From Bradyrhizobium sp. WSM1417 (lineage in GTDB: Bacteria; Pseudomonadota; Alphaproteobacteria; Rhizobiales; Xanthobacteraceae), in contig NZ_KI911783.1 of NCBI RefSeq assembly GCF_000515415.1, positions 6,993,831 to 7,057,830 on the forward strand: a stretch of 64,000 nt of DNA, read 5' to 3'. Shown here in pieces: positions 16,082-25,296 of the stretch. The translations under genes were made by a program, and so were the position numbers. Numbering within the stretch: position 1 is the stretch's first letter; the number at the start of each line of letters is the position of its first letter. The notes beneath the pieces are model-generated. The model searched no databases, was not told the origin of the DNA, and worked only from the letters and a program-made list of their open reading frames with translations.

Positions 16082-17650
16082 ATGCGACTGACGCTGAACT
16101 TGAAAACTGTCCTGATCGCCGTCGCGGTGCTCGCGGCGTCGTTTTTCATCAGCCTGAAGGCGATGGACTGGCTGTCGCCGCGGGCGACGAATTCCGCACC
16201 GCCGGTCGCGCAACTGCCGCCGCTGCCGCCGGTCGCGAAGAGCTCGATCGTGGTGGCGCCGGTCGCCATCGCGCTGTCGGCGATCCGCGAGCAGGCCGAG
16301 AAGGCCGCTCCGCGCAATTTCGCCGGGAAGGCCGAGAACCCGATTTCGCAAATCCTGGAGAACGCCGACATCGGCTGGTCCGCCGTACGCGGGCCGATGG
16401 CAACTGCCGGCGACAGGGACGTGCTGACGATCTCGACGCCGCTCACGGGCAAGCTGAACGTGACGGGCTCGCTCTCGTCGAAAGCCACCGGCGCGCTCGG
16501 CGAGGCGCTCGGCAGCGTGCTCGGCGGCAATGCCGCGAAACAGATCGGCGCGGTCAACATCAAGAATTTGAACGCCAGCGCCGAGATCAAGGGCAACGTC
16601 GTCGTCACCTCGCGGCCGAAAATTGCGGCCAACTGGCATCTCGAGCCCAATCTCGGGGCCCAGGTCAATCTTGGCGACACCAACCTCAACGTCTCGGGCG
16701 CCAAGCTCAACGTGCCCGCGCAGGTGAAGCCGCTGATCGACAAGACCGTCGGCGAACAGATCAACGCCGTTTCCGAACGCATGCGCAACGATCCGACCTT
16801 GCGGGAGAACGCGAAGCTGCAATGGGCCAAGGCCTGCCGCTCGATCCCGCTGCAAGGCTCGGGGTCTTCCGCCGCGCTGCCGCCGCTTTGGCTCGAGATG
16901 AAGCCGATCCGCGCCATCGCGGCACAGCCGCGCGTCGACGCGCAGGCCGTGACCCTGCTGCTGGGCCTGGAAGCGGAGACGCGCGTCACGTCGACGCCGA
17001 CCAAGCCCGACTGCCCGTTCCCCGACAAGATCTCGATCGTGCCGCCGACCGGCACCGGCGTGAACATCGGCGTACCCATCGACGTGCCCTTCACCGAGAT
17101 CAACAAGCTGATCGCGGCGCAGATGGTCGGCCACACCTATCCCGAGGACGGCTCCGGTCCCGTGGACGTCACCGTCAAGAGCGTCAACGTGATCCCGTCC
17201 GGCGAGCGCCTCCTGATCTCGCTGCTGGTGCGCGCCAAGGAGAAGAAGAGCTGGCTTGGTCTCGGCGCCGAAGCGACCATGCACATCTGGGGCCGGCCGA
17301 TGCTCGACCAGGCACAGCAGACGCTGCGGCTCGCCGACATCCAGCTCGCGGTGGAATCAGAGGCGGCCTTCGGCCTGCTGGGTGCCGCGGCACGCGCGGT
17401 GGTGCCGCAGATGCAGCAGGCGCTGGTGCAGAAAGCGACGGTCGATCTGAAGCCGATTGCCGCCAATGCACGCGAGAAGATCGCCGCCGCGATCGCCGAC
17501 TACCAGAAGAGCGAGGACGGCGTCAGGGTCGATGCAAAGATCGACAGCCTGACGCTAGCCGATATCGCCTTCGACTCCAAGACGCTGCGCGTGATCGCGG
17601 AAGCCGGCGGCTCGCTGAATGTGTCCGTGACGAAACTGTCGGGAATGTAG
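16082..17650 (+). CDS. DUF4403 family exported protein
   Basis: The start is ATG 16082, directly after GGGGGATTG. The 522-residue protein has an N-terminal membrane anchor or signal (VLIAVAVLAASFFISL) and a Pro-rich linker. The large remainder matches the DUF4403 pattern, with repeated beta-rich halves (VVVAPVAIALSAIREQ, TISTPLTGKLNVTG, CPFPDKISIVPPTG, LLISLLVRAKEKKSWLGLGAEAT). DUF4403 proteins are predicted to be outer-compartment beta proteins that may bind lipids; no function is proven. It stands alone before the ABC transporter. Confidence 0.8.
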   Translation: MRLTLNLKTVLIAVAVLAASFFISLKAMDWLSPRATNSAPPVAQLPPLPPVAKSSIVVAPVAIALSAIREQAEKAAPRNFAGKAENPISQILENADIGWSAVRGPMATAGDRDVLTISTPLTGKLNVTGSLSSKATGALGEALGSVLGGNAAKQIGAVNIKNLNASAEIKGNVVVTSRPKIAANWHLEPNLGAQVNLGDTNLNVSGAKLNVPAQVKPLIDKTVGEQINAVSERMRNDPTLRENAKLQWAKACRSIPLQGSGSSAALPPLWLEMKPIRAIAAQPRVDAQAVTLLLGLEAETRVTSTPTKPDCPFPDKISIVPPTGTGVNIGVPIDVPFTEINKLIAAQMVGHTYPEDGSGPVDVTVKSVNVIPSGERLLISLLVRAKEKKSWLGLGAEATMHIWGRPMLDQAQQTLRLADIQLAVESEAAFGLLGAAARAVVPQMQQALVQKATVDLKPIAANAREKIAAAIADYQKSEDGVRVDAKIDSLTLADIAFDSKTLRVIAEAGGSLNVSVTKLSGM

Positions 17651-17785
17651 CGCGCCCCCTTTCCTCGACGGCTCCGTGCGCGTCGTCGCTTACGCCGCTG
17701 GCAATCTGGTCGGAGGATGTTAAGCTGTTCCTCGCACCCTCGAACGAGGTGCTGACAGCAATGTGGCTGATAACGCGAGGACGAC

Positions 17786-18925
17786 ATGGAAGCCGGCATG
17801 GTCACGCCTGCGCCGGCGCTGGTGCGCTTTTCCGGCATTCAGAAGACCTACGATGGCGAGCACCTCGTCGTGAAGAACCTCGATCTCGACATCAAGAAGG
17901 GCGAGTTCGTCACCCTGCTTGGTCCGTCGGGCTCGGGCAAGACGACCACCCTGATGATGCTGGCCGGCTTCGAGGTTCCGACCCGTGGCGAGATCTACCT
18001 CGCGGACCGGCCGATCAAGAACGTGCCGCCACACAAGCGCGATATCGGCATGGTTTTCCAGAACTACGCCTTGTTTCCGCACCTGACGATTGCGGAGAAT
18101 ATCGCCTTCCCGCTCTCCGTCCGCAACACGAACAAGGCCGAAGCGCAGGATCGTGTCAAAGCGGCATTGCGCATGATCAAGATGGAAACCCTGGCGCAGC
18201 GGCGGCCCGGGCAGCTGTCCGGCGGTCAGCAGCAGCGCGTGGCGCTGGCCCGCGCTCTGGTTTTCAATCCGCAACTCGTGCTGATGGACGAGCCGCTGGG
18301 CGCCCTGGACAAGCGCCTGCGGGAGCAGATGCAACTGGAGATCAAGCAACTGCACGAGACGATGGGCATCACCGTCGTCTACGTCACCCACGATCAAAGT
18401 GAAGCGCTCACCATGTCGGACCGCATCGCCGTGTTCAACGACGGCATCGTGCAGCAGATCGACAGGCCCGACGCGCTGTATGAGCATCCGGTGAACAGCT
18501 TCGTCGCCCATTTCATCGGCGAGAACAACGTGCTGTCCGGCACCGTCGAGACGCTTGAAAAGGAATATTGCCGCGTTGCGCTGGCGGGCGGCGGCGCCGT
18601 GACCGCACGCGCGGTCAACGTATTAGGCGCGGGCGCATCGACCTCGCTGTCGGTGCGGCCGGAGCGGATCGCCATTATCCCGGATGGCACCTCCAGCGAC
18701 GAACCGAACCGACTGCCGGCCAAGGTGCAGAACACCATCTATCTCGGCGACCACGCGCTGGCCGTGCTCGACGTCGCCGACAACAGGGAGTTCATGGTCA
18801 AGCTTCAGCCGGGGACGCATGACAGCCTTAGACATGGCGGCTTAAGAGCTGACAGCCTGAGACCTGGCGATGACGTGTTCATCACCTTCCGCCCGGAGGA
18901 CTGCCTGGCCCTCGATCCCGTCTGA
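17786..18925 (+). CDS. potA: ABC transporter ATP-binding protein, spermidine/putrescine type
   Basis: The 379-residue ATPase has Walker A GPSGSGKTTTLMM, the signature LSGGQQQRVALARAL, Walker B LVLMDEPLGALD, and the switch His in YVTHDQSEAL. The C-terminal TOBE domain (VRPERIAI, RLPAKVQNTIYLGDHALAVL) is typical of PotA/FbpC-type importers. It is the first gene of a four-gene transporter set with the binding protein and two permeases. Near the C-terminus, residues about 346-361 contain a near-duplicate DSLRHGGLRA / DSLRPGDD, an in-frame 30-base insertion (18821-18850) not expected in the family. Confidence 0.9.
   Translation: MEAGMVTPAPALVRFSGIQKTYDGEHLVVKNLDLDIKKGEFVTLLGPSGSGKTTTLMMLAGFEVPTRGEIYLADRPIKNVPPHKRDIGMVFQNYALFPHLTIAENIAFPLSVRNTNKAEAQDRVKAALRMIKMETLAQRRPGQLSGGQQQRVALARALVFNPQLVLMDEPLGALDKRLREQMQLEIKQLHETMGITVVYVTHDQSEALTMSDRIAVFNDGIVQQIDRPDALYEHPVNSFVAHFIGENNVLSGTVETLEKEYCRVALAGGGAVTARAVNVLGAGASTSLSVRPERIAIIPDGTSSDEPNRLPAKVQNTIYLGDHALAVLDVADNREFMVKLQPGTHDSLRHGGLRADSLRPGDDVFITFRPEDCLALDPV
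18821..18869 (+). repeat. Imperfect 30-base in-frame duplication within potA-like gene
   Basis: GACAGCCTTAGACATGGCG (18821) recurs as GACAGCCTGAGACCTGGCG (18851), 30 bases later, matching at 17 of 19 positions. The duplication adds ten residues before the last strand of the ATPase and keeps the frame. Confidence 0.7.
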
Positions 18926-19012
18926 TTCAACCATGCAGCATCTCGCCAACGCGGGCGGACCTGCACCGACCAAGCTCAACGCAATTCACGTGAAGAAGAA
19001 GGAACAAAGACC

Positions 19013-20062
19013 ATGCTGATGCGCAAGATTGTCCTGGGTTTCGCCGCCGCACTCACCGCCAGCGCGGCGCTGGCCACGGTCGCGCAGGCGCGTGACCTTA
19101 CCGTCGTGTCGTGGGGCGGCGCGTATCAGGATGCCCAGAAGAAGGTCTATTTCGAGCCGTTCAAGAAAGCGGCCGGTGTGCCCATGAACGACGAGTCCTG
19201 GGACGGCGGCGTCGGCGTGTTGCGCGCCAAGGTGCAGGGTGGTGCCGCCACATGGGACGTCGTCCAGGTCGAGAGCGACGAACTGGCGGTTGGCTGCGAG
19301 GAAGGCCTGTTTGAAAAGCTCGACTATTCGAAGATCGGCGGCGAGACCGCCTATATCCCACCGGCAGTCAATCCATGCGGCGTCGGCGCCATCCTCTACG
19401 ATTTCGTTCTCGGCTACGACAAGGACAAGCTGAAAGAGGCTCCCAAAGGCTGGGCTGACTTCTTCGACACCAAGAAGATCCCGGGCAAGCGTGCCCTGCG
19501 TCAGGGGCCGAAGACCACGCTGGAGATCGCCCTCATGGCCGACGGCGTCGCGCCAAAGGACGTCTACAAGGTGCTGGCGACCGACGAGGGCGTCGAGCGC
19601 GCCTTCAAGAAGCTGGACACCATCAAGGGCGACATCGTCTGGTGGAAAGCCGGCGCTCAGCCACCGCAATTGCTCGCCTCCGGCGAGGTGGCGATGACCT
19701 CAGTCTACAATGGCCGCATCGACACTGCGAACAAGAACGAGAAGAAGAATTTCGGCATGGTGTGGGACGGAGCCCTCTTCACCATCGACACCTGGGTGAT
19801 CCTGAAAGGCAGCCCGAACAAGGACGCGGCCTACAAGTTCCTGGATTTCGTCGGCAAAGCGGAGAACCAGTCGAAACTGTCGGAGAACATTGCCTATGGC
19901 ACCTCGAACAAGGACGCAGCCGCCCTGCTCGCGCCCGCCGTTCTAAAAGACCTGCCGACAGCGCCCGACAACATCAAGAATGCGGTCGAGATCAACGTTG
20001 CCTTCTGGCTCGAGAACATCGACCGCCTGACCGAGCGCTTCAACAAATGGGCCGCGAAATAG
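19013..20062 (+). CDS. potD: ABC transporter periplasmic binding protein, PotD/PotF type
   Basis: The 349-residue product has a signal peptide ending at VAQARD and the family start LTVVSWGGAYQDAQKK. It continues with the domain pattern of extracellular solute-binding proteins for polyamines (WDVVQVESDEL, PPAVNPCGVGAILYD, GWADFFDTKKIPGKRALRQGP, GEVAMTSVYNGRI). It would capture a cationic substrate, probably spermidine or putrescine, in the periplasm and deliver it to the two permeases downstream. A purine-rich AAGAAGGAA site precedes the start. The substrate is inferred from family only. Confidence 0.88.
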   Translation: MLMRKIVLGFAAALTASAALATVAQARDLTVVSWGGAYQDAQKKVYFEPFKKAAGVPMNDESWDGGVGVLRAKVQGGAATWDVVQVESDELAVGCEEGLFEKLDYSKIGGETAYIPPAVNPCGVGAILYDFVLGYDKDKLKEAPKGWADFFDTKKIPGKRALRQGPKTTLEIALMADGVAPKDVYKVLATDEGVERAFKKLDTIKGDIVWWKAGAQPPQLLASGEVAMTSVYNGRIDTANKNEKKNFGMVWDGALFTIDTWVILKGSPNKDAAYKFLDFVGKAENQSKLSENIAYGTSNKDAAALLAPAVLKDLPTAPDNIKNAVEINVAFWLENIDRLTERFNKWAAK

Positions 20063-20112
20063 CGCGCGGCCGAACCGGCGTGCAGAGCGCATTGGCAGCA
20101 GTTTCGTCGGGG

Positions 20113-20231
20113 CCATCCTTCGAGACGCCCGCCTTGGGCGGGCTCCTCAGGATGAGGACGTGCGCGGCGGCGACCTCGGAGAGCCTCATCCTGAGGAGAC
20201 CGCGAAGCGGTCGTCTCGAAGGACGAGGCGC
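20113..20231. repeat. Intergenic palindromic repeats, family A (two copies, inverted)
   Basis: Two facing copies (CATCCTTCGAGACGC...CTCAGGATGAGG and CTCATCCTGAGGAGA...GTCTCGAAGGACGAGG) lie inside the transporter operon, between the binding protein and the first permease. They could form hairpins in the mRNA. Confidence 0.85.
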
Positions 20232-20312
20232 TTGCTCAGGTCGCTCCGAAAGGCCGCACGCGATTGCCACAGCCAAAATGACGAGAGATGTCCGGTCACA
20301 ATGGGGCTCCCG

Positions 20313-21575
20313 ATGACGGCAGCCTCCTCAACCGGCGCCGATGCGTCGACCGAGGTGCCGCTCAAGCGCCGCTTGCGGCGGGCGGAGCGAGCACGCCAGG
20401 TCAAAGCATTGGCGCTGGTTCTGCCGCTTCTCGTCTTCCTGCTCTTCACCTTCGCGGGGCCCATCGCCGGCATGCTGTGGCGCTCGGTCGGTGACCGGGA
20501 GGTGCGTCAGGTTCTGCCTCAAACCGTGGCTGCTCTCGCCGACTGGAACGGCAAGGACCTGCCGGACGAGAAGGCTTACGCTGCGCTGGCAAGCGACATC
20601 CTGGCGGCACACGCCTCCGGCACTATTGCGATTGCGGCCAAACGGTTGAATTACGCGCTGAACGGCTTTCGAACCATCCTGAGCAGCACCGCACGCAATC
20701 TGAAGACCATGCCCGAGCCCGGCATGGCGAGGGAGACGCTGGGCAAGATCAATCCCGCCTGGCGCGAACGCGCCACCTGGGCCACGATCAAGGACGCCAG
20801 TGGCCCAGTGACCGGCTTCTACCTTTTGTCGGCGCTCGACCTGACGCGAAACGTGGAGGGCGCGATCATCGCAGCCCCGCCGGACCAGGCCATCTACCGC
20901 GACATTTTCGTCCGTACCTTCCTCATCAGCCTCAGCGTCACGGTGCTCTGCCTGATCCTTGGCTTTCCGGTCGCTTACTTGCTGGCGGCGCTGCCGCCCG
21001 GCCGGTCGAATCTGCTGATGATCTTCGTCCTGCTGCCGTTCTGGACATCGCTGCTGGTCCGCACCTGCGCCTGGATCGTTCTGTTGCAGGGCAAAGGCGT
21101 CGTGAACGACAGCCTGCTCTGGCTTGGCATCATCGACGAGCCGTTGCGCCTGATCTACAACCGCTTCGGGGTCTGCGTGGCCATGACCCACGTTCTGCTG
21201 CCGTTCATGATCCTGCCGCTGTACAGCAGCATGAAGGCGATCTCGCCTGCTTACATGCGTGCCGCCGCCTCGCTCGGTGCGCCACCCCTCACCGCCTTCC
21301 TGCGGATCTACCTGCCTCAAACCCTGCCCGGCATCGGCGCCGGAAGCTTGCTCGTCTTCATCCTGGCGCTCGGCTATTACATCACGCCGGCACTGGTCGG
21401 CGGCGCCGCCGACCAGATGATCAGCTACTTCATCGCGCTCTACACGACCGAGACGGCCAATTGGGGACTTGCTTCGGCACTGGGTGGGGTGCTGCTGCTC
21501 GCCACTGTTCTGCTCGCGCTCGTCTACGGCAAGCTGGTGCAGGGACAGCAGGTGACCGGAGGGATGAAGAATTGA
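20313..21575 (+). CDS. potB: ABC transporter permease, PotB-like
   Basis: The start is uncertain: ATG 20313 has GGGG six bases upstream, and ATG 20301 is also in frame. The 420-residue permease starts with a basic cytoplasmic segment (KRRLRRAERARQ) and a first membrane helix. A large soluble loop of about 130 residues follows, then five more helices containing the inner-membrane transport motif (AYMRAAASLGAPPLTAFLRIYLPQTLPG), where the ATPase docks. The long loop after the first helix is seen in some proteobacterial polyamine permeases. It precedes the second permease with a four-base overlap. Confidence 0.85.
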   Translation: MTAASSTGADASTEVPLKRRLRRAERARQVKALALVLPLLVFLLFTFAGPIAGMLWRSVGDREVRQVLPQTVAALADWNGKDLPDEKAYAALASDILAAHASGTIAIAAKRLNYALNGFRTILSSTARNLKTMPEPGMARETLGKINPAWRERATWATIKDASGPVTGFYLLSALDLTRNVEGAIIAAPPDQAIYRDIFVRTFLISLSVTVLCLILGFPVAYLLAALPPGRSNLLMIFVLLPFWTSLLVRTCAWIVLLQGKGVVNDSLLWLGIIDEPLRLIYNRFGVCVAMTHVLLPFMILPLYSSMKAISPAYMRAAASLGAPPLTAFLRIYLPQTLPGIGAGSLLVFILALGYYITPALVGGAADQMISYFIALYTTETANWGLASALGGVLLLATVLLALVYGKLVQGQQVTGGMKN

Positions 21576-22402
21576 GCGACAATTCCTCCATCCGCACGCC
21601 GAGCCAGCGCATTGCGTGGACCGCGACCATTGTGATCTCCACGCTGGTGTTCATCTTCCTGATTGCGCCGATCCTTGCGATCATGCCGCTCTCCTTCAGC
21701 TCGGGCTCGTACCTCACCTATCCGCTGCCGGGCGTCTCGCTGCGCTGGTACGACGACTTCATCAATTCGCCGCGCTGGATGAATTCGCTGAAGAACAGCA
21801 TGATCATCGGTGTGGCCTCGACCGTGCTGTCGATGGTGCTCGGCACGCTGGCCGCGCTGGGGCTGGCGCAGTGGAAGAGCCGGTTCAAGCCGCTGGTGCT
21901 GGCCTTCGTGCTGTCGCCGGTCGTCGTGCCCGGGGTCATCACCGCGGTCGGCCTGTATTTCTTCTTCGCGCCGATCGGATTGACCGGCAGTTATCTCGGC
22001 TTGATCCTGGCCCACACCGCGCTGGCGACGCCCTTCGTGGTGATCACGGTCGGCGCGACGCTGCAGAGCTTCGACACCAATCTGGCCCGCGCCGCCGCCT
22101 CGCTCGGCGCCTCGCCGCTCGATGCGTTCCGCCGCGTGATCCTGCCGCTGATCCTGCCCGGCGTGGCATCGGGGGCGCTGTTCGCCTTCGCCACCAGCTT
22201 CGATGAGGTGGTGATCGTGCTGTTCATGGCTGGTCCCGAGCAGCGCACCCTGCCGCGCGAGATGTTCAGCGGCATTCGCGAGAACATCAGCCCAACCATC
22301 ACGGCCGCGGCGGTGATCCTGACGACGGTCTCGGTCATCCTGCTCGCCACACTGGAAGGCCTGCGTCGGCGCAACGAACGGCTGAGGGGCAGCAGCGCTT
22401 GA
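21572..22402 (+). CDS. potC: ABC transporter permease, PotC-like
   Basis: The start is TTG 21572, overlapping the TGA of the upstream permease (TTGA), with GGAGGG eight bases before it; this fits translational coupling. The 276-residue protein has about six membrane helices and the docking motif (RAAASLGASPLDAFRRVILPLILPG). With the other permease it forms the transmembrane channel of the polyamine-type importer. The C-terminus ends in a basic tail (LRRRNERLRG). Confidence 0.87.
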   Translation: MSDNSSIRTPSQRIAWTATIVISTLVFIFLIAPILAIMPLSFSSGSYLTYPLPGVSLRWYDDFINSPRWMNSLKNSMIIGVASTVLSMVLGTLAALGLAQWKSRFKPLVLAFVLSPVVVPGVITAVGLYFFFAPIGLTGSYLGLILAHTALATPFVVITVGATLQSFDTNLARAAASLGASPLDAFRRVILPLILPGVASGALFAFATSFDEVVIVLFMAGPEQRTLPREMFSGIRENISPTITAAAVILTTVSVILLATLEGLRRRNERLRGSSA

Positions 22403-22410
22403 GCTTACCT

Positions 22411-22440
22411 TCTCCCTCTCCCCGCTTGCGGGGAGAGGGC
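22411..22440. repeat. Intergenic repeat, family C (single hairpin)
   Basis: CCCTCTCCCCGC and GCGGGGAGAGGG form one hairpin, nine bases after the last permease gene. It may help end the transporter transcript, although no T-run follows. Confidence 0.65.
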
Positions 22441-22571
22441 AAAAACACCGCAGAGCCCTGCTTATTTCTCAACCCTCCTCGCGCATTCCGGGCTTTGCGA
22501 CCGCGTCCGATTGTCGTTAGAACGGCTCCCGCAACAAAACCCAAACAACAACGCTGAGGGAGAAAAACAAA

Positions 22572-23786
22572 ATGCAAAAACTCATCGCCGCGGTCGCGGC
22601 CGGGCTCGCTCTCGCCGCCACGTCAGGCGCCGCCCATGCGCAGATTTCCGACGACGTCGTCAAGATCGGTGTGCTCACGGACATGTCGAGCCTCTATGCG
22701 GACGCGACCGGCAAAGGCTCGCTCGCCGCCGTGGAGATGGCTGTCGCCGATTACGGCGCCAAGGTCGCGGGCAAGCCTGTCGCAGTGGTTTCCGCCGATC
22801 ACCAGAACAAGCCCGACGTCGGCGTCAACATCGCCCGCAACTGGTACGACAACGACAAGGTCGACGCGATCTTCGACGTGCCAACCTCGTCGGTGGCGCT
22901 GCCGATCTCGGCGCTGACGCGCGAGAAGAACAAGATCCACATCAATTCCGGCGGCGGCTCATCCGATATCACCGGCGTCGCCTGCTCGCCCAACACGGTG
23001 CACTGGACCTACGACACCTATGCGCTGTCGAACGTCGCCGGCAAGGCCATGGTCAAGCGCGGCGAGGACTCCTGGTTCTTCGTCACCGCCGACTACGCCT
23101 TCGGCATGGCGCTGCAGCGCGACGCCGCCAACGTGGTCAAGGAGAGCGGCGGCAAGGTGCTCGGCGAGGTCCGCCATCCGCTCAACTCGTCGGATTTCTC
23201 CTCGTTCCTGCTCCAGGCCCAAGCCTCCAAGGCCAAGGTGGTCGCGCTGGCCAATGCCGGCGGCGACACCACCAATGCGCTGAAACAGGCGGCCGAGTTC
23301 GGCCTGACGCAGGGCGGCCAGAAGATGATCGCCTTGCTCATGGAGATCACCGACGTTCATTCGCTCGGCATCAAGTCGACGCAAGGCCTGATCATCACCG
23401 ACGCGTTCTACTGGGACACGAACGAGGAGACGCGCGCCTTCTCCAAGCGCTTCAACGAGAAGGTCGGCCACATGCCGACCATGATCCAGGCGGGGCTCTA
23501 TTCGGCGACTATGCATTACCTGAAGGCGATCGACGCCATCAAGTCCGACGAGGCACCGAAGGTGATGGAGCAGATGCGCAAAACGCCGGTCAACGACTTC
23601 TTCGCCAAGAACGGCAAGATCCGTATCGACGGCCGCATGGTCCACGACATGTATCTGTTCGAGGTCAAGAAGCCCGAGGAGTCCAAGGGCGAGTGGGACC
23701 TCTACAAGCTGATCGCCACCGTGCCCGGCGACGAGGCCTTCCGCCCGCTCGACAAGGGCGGCTGCCCGCTGGTGAAGGGAAACTAG
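22572..23786 (+). CDS. Branched-chain amino acid-type ABC substrate-binding protein (LivK-like), orphan
   Basis: The 404-residue product has a signal peptide ending at AHAQ and then VVKIGVLTDMSSLYAD, the start of periplasmic-binding-protein type I receptors of the Leu/Ile/Val group. The two-lobe pattern continues (VDAIFDVPTSSVALPI, WFFVTADYAFGMAL, LIITDAFYWDTNEETRAFSKRF). No Liv permease or ATPase genes are nearby, so it either pairs with a distant transporter or acts as a sensor. Many Bradyrhizobium genomes carry numerous such orphan receptors. A GAGGGAG site precedes the start. Confidence 0.9.
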   Translation: MQKLIAAVAAGLALAATSGAAHAQISDDVVKIGVLTDMSSLYADATGKGSLAAVEMAVADYGAKVAGKPVAVVSADHQNKPDVGVNIARNWYDNDKVDAIFDVPTSSVALPISALTREKNKIHINSGGGSSDITGVACSPNTVHWTYDTYALSNVAGKAMVKRGEDSWFFVTADYAFGMALQRDAANVVKESGGKVLGEVRHPLNSSDFSSFLLQAQASKAKVVALANAGGDTTNALKQAAEFGLTQGGQKMIALLMEITDVHSLGIKSTQGLIITDAFYWDTNEETRAFSKRFNEKVGHMPTMIQAGLYSATMHYLKAIDAIKSDEAPKVMEQMRKTPVNDFFAKNGKIRIDGRMVHDMYLFEVKKPEESKGEWDLYKLIATVPGDEAFRPLDKGGCPLVKGN

Positions 23787-23811
23787 GGACAGATAACCGG
23801 CCGGCGTCAAT

Positions 23812-23917
23812 CCTCATCCTGAGGAGCGCGTCTTCGCGCGTCTCGAAGGATGAAGGCCCGGCCGGTGGCCTCGCCCTTCGAGACGCGCGCAAAGAGCGCG
23901 CTCCTCAGAGTGAGGCT
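23812..23917. repeat. Intergenic palindromic repeats, family A (two copies, inverted)
   Basis: CCTCATCCTGAGGAGCGCG...CGCGTCTCGAAGGATGA and an inverted copy (CCCTTCGAGACGCGCG...GAGCGCGCTCCTCA) follow the binding-protein gene. Confidence 0.8.
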
Positions 23918-23956
23918 CGACTCCTCGCAATGACGGCAGACGAACAAACACACGAC

Positions 23957-23990
23957 AGCGCGCCCGGCAAAAACCGGGCGCGCTTCGTTT
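23957..23990. terminator. Rho-independent terminator between convergent genes
   Basis: An 11-base-pair stem (AGCGCGCCCGG with CCGGGCGCGCT) with a CAAAAA loop is followed by TCGTTT. It lies between the binding-protein gene and the convergent PRC-barrel gene. Confidence 0.8.
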
Positions 23991-24007
23991 AGCCGTTCAG
24001 AGCCGCG

Positions 24008-24550
24008 TTACTCCGAGTACTTGAACTCGGGCATGTTCTTCAGCTCGTCCTTGCTCGCATTGAACACGGCGTGGTCCGGATACCATTTCGACGAGGACGT
24101 GGCCGTCGTTGTCGTCGCGGGCTTGTTGTCGGTGCCGGTCGCGGCACCCGTCGTGGTGGTCGCTGCGGGCCGGTTGGCTGCGCTGTTCGGGTTGCTCCCG
24201 GCAGCGCCGGTGTAGGCGACCGCCTCGTTGACGAATTTCAGCTTCTCATAGGGCACGGCAACCAGATGCTCGCCGAGGCCGAGGAAGCCGCCGACGCCGA
24301 TCACGGCGATCTTGATGTTGCCGCTCTTGTCCATCAGCAGATCGTTGATCGAGCCGATGTTCTCGTTGGCGTCGTTATAGACCTTAATGCCGTCCATCTT
24401 GGACGTACGCCACTGTCCCGACGCGGTCGTGGTGGTCGTCGAGGCGGCAGCCGGCGCCTTGTCGGTGGTGGCGGTCGGATTTTGCGCGAACGCAACGGTT
24501 GCGAGCAGTGCGGTACCGGCGAGACCGGCCGCGATCGATTTCATCAACAT
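24008..24550 (-). CDS. PRC-barrel domain exported protein
   Basis: The 180-residue protein has a signal peptide ending at AFAQ, a Thr/Ala linker and one PRC-barrel domain at about residues 45-110 (MDGIKVYNDANENIGSINDLL, IKIAVIGVGGFLGLGEHLVAVPYEKL). A Thr/Ala/Asn-rich segment follows, then a C-terminal tail (YPDHAVFNASKDELKNMPEF). PRC-barrels often serve as binding modules. Exported members of this type are widespread in rhizobia and have no assigned reaction. Confidence 0.85.
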   Translation of the reverse strand: MLMKSIAAGLAGTALLATVAFAQNPTATTDKAPAAASTTTTTASGQWRTSKMDGIKVYNDANENIGSINDLLMDKSGNIKIAVIGVGGFLGLGEHLVAVPYEKLKFVNEAVAYTGAAGSNPNSAANRPAATTTTGAATGTDNKPATTTTATSSSKWYPDHAVFNASKDELKNMPEFKYSE

Positions 24551-24836
24551 ATTGTCCTCTCCTTCAGCAGAAACCTTGTGCGGAGAAAACAGCTCGGATC
24601 AGTCCCAGTTCCGCGCGTGCTGCAATTTCGTCGCGTGCTGCGCGAGCATCGGAGCCGCGTGCGAGTGTTCCTAAGTCACTCAGGAACATTTCGCAGCGCA
24701 CGATGCCGTCGATAAATTCACGCGGCGCGCGCGATCGCGCATCGCGGCGAGCATCGCTGCACGACCGGGAGCCGCATGGGCTGATCGTGCGCATGCAATT
24801 GCCGGCATGGCAGCAGCTGCGGCTGGCGGCCTAACC

Positions 24837-25052
24837 TCAGGCCGCGAGCGGCGGATGCGCGATGGGCATCTCGTCGAAGATCGCCACCGCCTCGAAGCGA
24901 TAATTGCAGGCGTGGCAAGTCCAGAGATAGGAGACGCGCCCTTCGCCCGGCTCGATCCAGTCGGGCTGCGCGATCGGCGTGCCGCATTGGGCACAGGGGT
25001 TATGTCTGGGGATCTCGCCACTGTGGGCTTTGACCATGGTTGATTTTGTCAT
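24837..25052 (-). CDS. Small zinc-ribbon-like protein
   Basis: The start is ATG 25052, with GAGAGG just upstream. The 71-residue product contains two CxxC knuckles, CAQC and CHAC, about 28 residues apart, matching a zinc ribbon. The motif may bind nucleic acid or protein. The gene is monocistronic. The preceding 286 bases towards the PRC-barrel gene show no convincing gene. Confidence 0.75.
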   Translation of the reverse strand: MTKSTMVKAHSGEIPRHNPCAQCGTPIAQPDWIEPGEGRVSYLWTCHACNYRFEAVAIFDEMPIAHPPLAA

Positions 25053-25296
25053 GGCACCTCTCCCGATTCGCTGGCCGTGACATACTCGCTTTCGTGCGCA
25101 CATGCGAATAGACAGGCCTGCTGTCGCGAGTTGTCCGCCTGAGGGAACTCTGGCGCCAGCATTGAGTCGTCACTGCGGCTCGGCGCCGCGAAAACGTTGA
25201 CGGCGGCGTTTGGTCACATCATCGCCGCGTTCGGGAGGCCTAAACGGCAGCCGGGCGCAGGCCTTCAATCAGTCTCAGGGACCTCCGGGATATCTG

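Noticed and set aside
20160..20312. Upstream extension of the PotB-like permease
   Set aside because: The extension is translated family A repeat sequence; better starts lie at 20301 or 20313.
22511..23992. 493-codon plus-strand frame over the LivK-like gene
   Set aside because: It overlaps the well-supported binding-protein gene in another frame and is Arg-rich shadow sequence.
24564..24794. 76-codon minus-strand frame between PRC-barrel and zinc-ribbon genes
   Set aside because: No recognisable domain, no good ribosome-binding site and shadow-like composition.
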